Positions 58,602 to 64,000 of a DNA stretch of 64,000 nucleotides are shown one piece after another. This stretch comes from Linanthus parryae. Its lineage: Eukaryota > Streptophyta > Magnoliopsida > Ericales > Polemoniaceae. Position 1 is the stretch's first letter. Every line of letters starts with the position of its first letter. Made by a program: the position numbers and the translations under genes. The notes below the pieces were generated by a model. The model saw only the letters and a program-made list of their open reading frames with translations. It ran no database searches and was not told where the DNA came from. The stretch is from assembly GCA_023055425.1 (NCBI GenBank), contig JALGPY010000010.1:22646363-22710362 (forward strand). Direction: 5' to 3'.

Positions 58602-59064
58602 TGTTAGAAAGATTTGACTAGAATCAAAAGTCAGCATGATGGGTAAGGAATTATTTCCTAAAAGTTTTGGCGGTGATTTATGGGCTGTTTATTTGGAAGC
58701 AAGCCACATTAATTACTCTATGCCATGTAGTATATATAAAAGGCACATTGTTTAGAAACCACACTGTACACACGGGCAGAATTTGAGAGCTCTTTAGGAG
58801 CTTTGGTAGAGTGTGTGAGGGGTGGGTGTTTCGGGTTGCCGCCGTGGCCGTTGTGGTCACGGCGTGCTTTGTAATCGGGTTCTCTTCTCAATAAAATATC
58901 TGGTTCTGTTCGTGGATTAGCTAGCGGGTTCGTTACGAATTCGTTAGTGAACCACGTTAAATATACGTCTCGTTCTTGTTTTGCTTTCGTCGTTCTTGCT
59001 CGAATACCCGCACGTTATAACAAACTGGTAACGGAGCTCTGAAACAGGAGTTCTGTTACTAACA
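58602..59064 (+). repeat. 3' LTR of 2-kb element
   Basis: TGTTAGAAAG...GTTACTAACA, a near copy of 57025-57486 with a handful of substitutions, followed by CGTCC. Confidence 0.92.
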
Positions 59065-59327
59065 CGTCCATATTATATAGTAGTTGGTATTGGTTTACAT
59101 TGGCCAAAATCATTTCTCCTATCCATAATTTGTTGATTAAAACAAATTCAGCATTCAGAAAAAATATTTAAAACAAACTGAATTGAGTCTGCAATAAAGA
59201 TCAATCATCCATAGTCTTTTACTAGTGGAACACTTTAGGTTAGAGAGAGATTTCCTTTATAAGAAATCTCAAGCCATTTGTGTTTCAGAAAGTTACAAAC
59301 TTGGACAAAGTACTGTGGTGAGGACTC

Positions 59328-59594
59328 CTACAAATTGACAACATCTCCATCTTTAATACTTCCGTCTTCTTCTTTTTCATCCCAACCCATTTGTGTCTCA
59401 AAACCATAATTCCAGAAAGCTAAGAGATAGTAGAAGAGGTTCATCACACCCAAAATGGTGAGACTCCAATAGTAATATTCATAGTGGCTCTTGTTGAGGT
59501 CTAGTACAATCTCAGAGTATCCGTTACATGAAATACACAGAACGATCACTACCAAGAGATTGCATACAAACCTATTTTCTAGATGACTCGAGGC
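59328..59594 (-). pseudogene. NRT1/PTR FAMILY (NPF) transporter, C-terminal fragment
   Basis: Members of the NPF/POT family are proton-coupled transporters of nitrate, peptides or hormones in plant membranes. The minus-strand frame, ending at TAG 59328-59330, reads NLLVVIVLCIS, then DLNKSHYEYYYWSLTILGVM, NLFYYLLAFWNYGFE and an acidic tail. This matches the last two membrane segments of NPF proteins, where LNKSHxxYxYWLL-type sequence is characteristic. The last NPF exon normally encodes several hundred residues, but here homology stops after about 85 codons and the upstream sequence is unrelated. It is therefore a detached gene fragment or a gene cut by an insertion near 59595. The assignment is from memory of the family motif. 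Confidence 0.55.
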
Positions 59595-61799
59595 TCAGAA
59601 CGACACGACAATACACGACTTGACAGTGCAACAAGATGATGCTCATCAAATAGACCAAAATGACTCGATCTTACCAAAATAAATATTTAGAACACTCAAA
59701 TTATTTGTTATTCTCTTGGGATATTGGGATATCACAATTACTTTAAATGGGATGTCCTCATTCTCTCAGTCTCTCAGGCACAAATCGTGCCACGGGGCGT
59801 GAAATAAACAAAGACTTACTCTTCAACTGAATTGAATACCCCGTAGAGAACATAGAGAGTTTAATGTCTCTCCCTAAAATGCCTAACCCTTCACGGGTTC
59901 CGAAAGCGATAGGGACTCTGAGCCTAGCCTCGCTTACCATTCGAGCTTTTATTCCAACAGGTTCTAAGCTGAAAACGCCTTAAGGAAGGTAGGATAGTCT
60001 TTTTAGATGCGTGGTCTTACTACGTCGTGGCATTTCTCACAAAAACTAGTGACTCACGCTACCTCACCAAGCTGAAACGAATCCAAAATCCAATTCTCAC
60101 AACTTTGGTCGTCGATTCCCTCAACCGCGGTGTTACGCTGTTCTCGCGGCAACCAATATGAAAAAGTCCAAGTAAAAACAAAGTACTAAATCGACATTTT
60201 TAAGAGTAAAGATAAAATGAGGAACATGTTTATTTATTTTTATTCTTATGTTTTTTTCTTTCTTTTTTTTTTCCGATGTGAGGCATAAACACGAAATAAG
60301 TACAAACTTAGGCCCGAGTGGCTCAACTATAAATAAATATAAAGTGGGGTGGAAAATGTGAAATCCACTAAAAAGTAACAATAACCTCAACCCCACTCTC
60401 AATGAAAATCAATCTCTGAAGTAGTCGAATGTAGTCAAATATACATGTGCAAGTACCCTTCCTATCCTCCGCAACGAGTATATGCTGTAATTTGGTAACA
60501 TGTTCACCAATGAAATTCAACAACCCCAAAACCATTTTTGAGGAAGGATGCCTCGCACGTGACTCACCACCTCGTGATCACGGTGTAAAGACGTGAATGA
60601 CCTCCTATACTAAAGTACGAAATCTCCTATAGGTCACCCTCGCATCCTTCGTAAAATGTAGTAAATGTATCCACTGTGAATATCAAATGAAGCTCAACAC
60701 CATCATCGAACCTCACTAACTGAATCGTCTTTGATGACTTGAAGGAGATTTCAATTACATCAAACGGTTGCAAGTTTCAAGAAACGCTACTCGGTTCGAG
60801 TGGTAATGAATGAAATGGGGTAATATGGATTGAAGGGGTACACTAGTGGACCTAGGAATCGAGACAAGCCAGTGGGTCCCCAAAAAGTATTACACGTAGG
60901 TGTTTCGTGCGAAATGACATGAAGACATGTTGTCGACTACGTGAAAACGATGGTCATGAACCATCGGCTATTTACTCAACACGTCTCAAAAACAAGCACA
61001 CAATTTCAAGTGTAAAGCTTTTCAGAGTTTTTCAAAATACCTTGGCATCCGAGTTACAAACTCTCTCCATACATTCTACGGGGTCTGCAACATGTATGTC
61101 ACAATTCAAGTGGGGTGGGGGGATTCAAAGACTTGCATATTTTTGTTCATTCTCCACATACACTTTCTTGTTATACTATTACTACAATTTCCATGACTAT
61201 AACTTCCATCATGCATGGTAAAACTAAGAACATTGAGCTGGTCTTTCACTTTTAAAGGGGGAACCTTCTTAGAAAAGATTTACTGGTTTTGTTTCTTCGG
61301 CAGCTAAGCTTAGAGATAAATTCACCAAAGATCTTCACTCAACAACTTTCCAGCAACTCAGGAACAAAGTGATGTTTTAGCCACCATGAGTTTGATGGAG
61401 GGAATAAACAGGCATTTTTTTAAGTCTGTACAACATCTCTAGAAGACAAAATGAGAAAAAATCGAAGAACGATGACAACCTGCGAGAACAAGGACTAAAT
61501 TGGAATAAGATACAAATCCATATACCTTAGCATAATTTATAGGACTTAGCTATTATTGATCTCATTCTTTCGAGCAATTTCTTAGTGCTCCAAAAGAGTA
61601 CCACGTGGTGCTCTACAACCAGTAAGTTTCTGCCAATCATCGCTCAAAAAACCGTGGCGACGCTGCCGCTGACGGTGGAGGAAGACCATGAGACACAAGA
61701 TGAAGGGAATAGCAAGAGTCAGTCTCCAACCACGATGATTTTGGTGGGAAAGAATTAATTGCTGGAATATCGGGAAAAAATGTTGCTTTGGAAAATGAA
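59595..61799. other. No gene recognised
   Basis: AT-rich sequence with a T-rich tract near 60230-60275. Minus frames 59758-59940 and 60133-60402 and plus frame 60907-61221 lack recognisable domains. Some parts may be old LTRs. Confidence 0.4.
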
Positions 61800-62287
61800 T
61801 TTCAAAAAGAGCTAATTGAAGGGTTCAAGAAATAAAATGATTTCATCATTTCATCAGTAGGAGCAATCGAAGAGTCACCCGGGTCGGATTTGGGTACTTT
61901 TGTCACTGGGTCGTCTCAAACCCAGCAACCAACATGCCATGTGTCTCGTTCAAGCCCAACAAAGATTGCTCTCTTAAAGGACCAAAACTCTTTATGTCAT
62001 TGATATCACCCACATCTTATTCATCTATATCTCCTTTGGATGAGATCAACAGTAAGAATTCAGAAACCCTAGCCATAGCCGTTCCACAAGAAGAGAGAAA
62101 ATCAGAGGATTTCCCAAGTACGAAATGGAAGAGACTCGCTCGCAAGAAATGGAATCAACAGGCCTCTGCGTCCAATTTGGAGAAGAAGACTCTCAAGAGA
62201 AGAAATGTGGACTACATGGAAGTTGATGAAGTGGAGCAGGTGCACCATGCAGAAGGTCAAAAATTGAAAATTTTGGTTCAGTCAAAT
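61800..62287 (+). pseudogene. LINE ORF1-like fragment
   Basis: 61934-62287 reads SPLDEINSKNSETLA, STKWKRLARKKWNQQAS, LKRRNVDYMEVDEVEQVHHA and KLKILVQSNQ. The W-(K/R)RLAR motif followed by a basic stretch and MEVDE is typical of the region between the ORF1 zinc knuckle and the endonuclease of plant L1-like elements. Upstream, in other frames, FQKELIEGFKK and GSDLGTFVTGSSQTQQP may continue it. There is no endonuclease or RT. The similarity stops at 62287, where a hAT-like end begins. Confidence 0.45.
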
Positions 62288-62400
62288 CAGGGTCGTCTCA
62301 AAGTTTCCGGAGGCCCTAGGCTAAATATTTGGATAGGCCTAAATTACACATCCTTTTTCTTCGGGGCCTAAATTATGGTGTTCAATTTATTTGTCCAATT
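62288..62400 (+). mobile_element. hAT-like transposon end, truncated
   Basis: CAGGGTCGTCTCAAAG, followed by GGAGGCCCTAGGCTAAAT, resembles hAT ends of the CAGGGCCGGCCCTGA type found in many plants (from memory). No partner end was found in the window. Confidence 0.35.
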
Positions 62401-62536
62401 CTTTTTCTTTCCCTTTTATAAAAAAAAAAATCATAAAAAACATTCTTAAAATGTAATATTTGTATTTCACTCTCAAAACGTGTGAGGGATTTGAGTAAAG
62501 TTGGCTGTTACCGACATAAAATTGCATGTTTTAGTA

Positions 62537-64000
62537 TGTTAATGAACTCTTCATAACTTGCTAATATGTGTAATTTATCTATTTTATCTCTCTTTCTAGA
62601 CTTATGCTTATTTTCGTAGTTTTGGTTGTTTTTCCCTCATTTTGTAGGTGAAGACGTGCTTTAAAACGCAAGAAGCTAGCTAGGGGAGAGCTTGAATGAT
62701 GAATTGAGACGCTTTGGAGGGGCCAAGAGACACAAAGACGGAATTTGAAGGCTTAATTTGAAGAAGTCAAGTGATAAAGAGGCTAAAGTTGAAGACAAAG
62801 CAACTAATTTGCAAGTTAAAGAGAAGTTTCAAGGGTTTAAATGAAGATGACAAGGGAAGATAGAGGCCAAAAATGAAGATTTAGAAGTCAAGAGGCCACA
62901 TTACAAGGCCAAACTTGCATCTAAGGGGTTGTTTGAGAAGAAACTAACGGAATCGGGGCCAAAATGCAAGGTTCTAAAGTTTCTAAGGACTTGAAAGATG
63001 ACTTTTTAACGGATTGGGGGTGGAGTTGTAATACTCTAAACTTTTTAAAGAAGGGCTGGGGGCCTTTTAAAGCCCCCAGCAAACTAAGGGGGGCCGAATT
63101 GCCATTTCTCCATCTTTTATAAACCAGACGCGTCTTTCTTCCTTCCTCGCGACGCCACAGAGGCAGGAAGCTCCATGGAAGCACGCAGAGCTTCGGACGA
63201 AGCTCATCCCAGCCCCAAATCGAAGCCAAACCGAACCAAATCCGTCTCAAATCTCTCCCCAACCCAATATGAACCCACATATCCACTCAATTTGGCCCAG
63301 AAAAGAAGATAGGAAAAATCCCTAAATCTCTAGGGTTCATGAGAGCGAGATGAAATCGACGATGCAGAGGGTGGGAGACGAATTGAATGGATGAGATGAG
63401 TTCTTGGAGGCCAAGTAATCCCGAAGACAAGTCTATATAAATCAGAATTGAAGAAATTAGAGGTCTCCTCTCACAGACCCATTCGGCTACAGTACCATTC
63501 ATCTCTGCTTTTGCTCCTCTCTCTCTCTCCGATTTCACCCAAGTCAGGGCTTGTTCTTGAGCGCCTGAGCTCTCTTTGAGCATAATCAGGGCCAAGAACA
63601 AGGGAAAGAGGAGAAGGGGGAGAGAGGAGGTCAGTTTCAGGCGATTTTGTGGCTGTAGAGCACTGTTTTGTTCTGTGACTACTGCTGCTGCTGTGTTCTT
63701 GCTGGGTTCTTCATTGTAGCAGCAGCAGCAGCTTAGTTGCACTTCTTTGATTCATTTTTGTAGCTTAGTTTTGTGTTAGGAGTGATTTTGCTTAGTTATT
63801 TGTAGTTGAATCAAGTGTTTGGGATTGAATTAGTGAAAAGTGTATTGGTGCTATCAAGTATGAATTCAAGTTTTGATTATTGAAAGTCAAATTTCTCTCA
63901 ATCTCTCTTGAATTTTCTATTATGTCTAGCTAATTCAATTGCTTGGGTGATTTGGGACTATCTAGTGTCTAAATCTCTCTATTGATTCAAGTTGAACTTT
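62537..64000 (+). mobile_element. Partial gypsy (Tat/Athila-like) LTR at window edge
   Basis: Probable start TGTTAATGAACTC. Two TATA boxes are visible, TTTTATAAA at 63115-63123 and CTATATAAATC near 63431, followed by a CT-rich leader and a long AT-rich U5-like part. The rest lies outside the window. The frames 62921-63286 and 63287-63742 (minus) are spurious. The lineage is uncertain. Confidence 0.4.
63680..63733. repeat. CTG / CAG inverted repeat
   Basis: CTGCTGCTGCTG and CAGCAGCAGCAG lie about 25 bases apart and can form a 12-bp hairpin in the LTR leader. Confidence 0.7.

Larger units (their letters stand above)
57025..59064 (+). mobile_element. 2.04-kb non-autonomous copia-like LTR element
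   Basis: Complete: LTRs 57025-57486 (462 bp) and 58602-59064 (463 bp), PBS of initiator tRNA-Met type, PPT-like CAAGGTGGAGATT directly before the second LTR, and a perfect TSD CGTCC (57020-57024 and 59065-59069). The internal 1.1 kb has no gag or pol. A short ATG frame after the PBS (57717, MSGLAIKINLFVREK) stops after about 30 codons. It is longer than classic TRIMs and shorter than LARDs. Confidence 0.92.

Noticed and set aside
59758..59940. 60-codon minus-strand frame with protein-like composition
   Set aside because: No family recognised, no neighbouring coding continuation, and the sequence looks like LTR or leader.
62921..63742. Two minus-strand frames (121 and 151 codons) at the right edge
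   Set aside because: They run antisense to a probable LTR with TATA boxes on the plus strand and have no recognisable domain.

Overview
The window looks like repeat-rich intergenic DNA from the nuclear genome of a flowering plant, probably a eudicot. Almost everything recognisable is a plant LTR retrotransposon: Ty1/copia Sirevirus-type, Ty3/gypsy Athila-type and Ty3/gypsy Tekay/Del chromovirus-type. There are also two MITE-like DNA transposons, a small non-autonomous LTR element, a LINE fragment and one short fragment of an NRT1/PTR (NPF) transporter gene. I see no intact host gene, rRNA, tRNA or CRISPR array. Lineages were assigned from motifs read by eye; no database search was run.

Layout. 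1-1762: end of a Tekay-like LTR (minus) cut by the window edge. 1763-4920 plus 15657-20828: an autonomous-type Athila element (A, minus), split inside its reverse transcriptase by a complete Sirevirus (A, 4921-15656, minus, two 1504-bp LTRs, 5-bp TSD CAGTG). 20940-39030: an older, heavily mutated Sirevirus (B, minus). It is split by an Athila-type solo LTR (27019-28484, TSD ACCAC) and by a non-autonomous Athila-like element (B, 28862-38047, plus, TSD ATTTT). The downstream LTR of Athila B carries a hAT-type MITE (35475-36000, 8-bp TSD CCAACGCC). 39031-44072: old debris, including copia gag and LTR fragments and a 560-bp MITE. 44073-56634: a full-length Tekay/Del chromovirus (plus, about 3.25-kb LTRs, TSD AATAT). 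57025-59064: a 2.04-kb non-autonomous LTR element (TSD CGTCC) with a triplicated primer-binding site. 59328-59594: NPF 3' coding fragment. 61800-62400: LINE ORF1-like and hAT-end remnants. About 62537-64000: start of another LTR, cut by the window edge.

Function. The autonomous-type elements encode gag, protease, integrase, reverse transcriptase and RNase H, but every polyprotein has stops, frameshifts or lost catalytic residues. The best preserved coding stretch is the Sirevirus A RT-RNase H (9037-10614). The Athila B element and the 2-kb element lack pol and must have been mobilised in trans.

Most notable. (1) Several unrelated retroelement families each carry their own short palindrome-like motif scattered through the element. 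In the Sireviruses it also lies inside coding sequence, where it encodes Phe-Lys-Ala-Leu. (2) A hairpin at the LTR tip of the Athila-type elements shows compensatory base change. (3) Two decayed extra ORFs of unknown function lie in the Tekay leader and inside Athila B.
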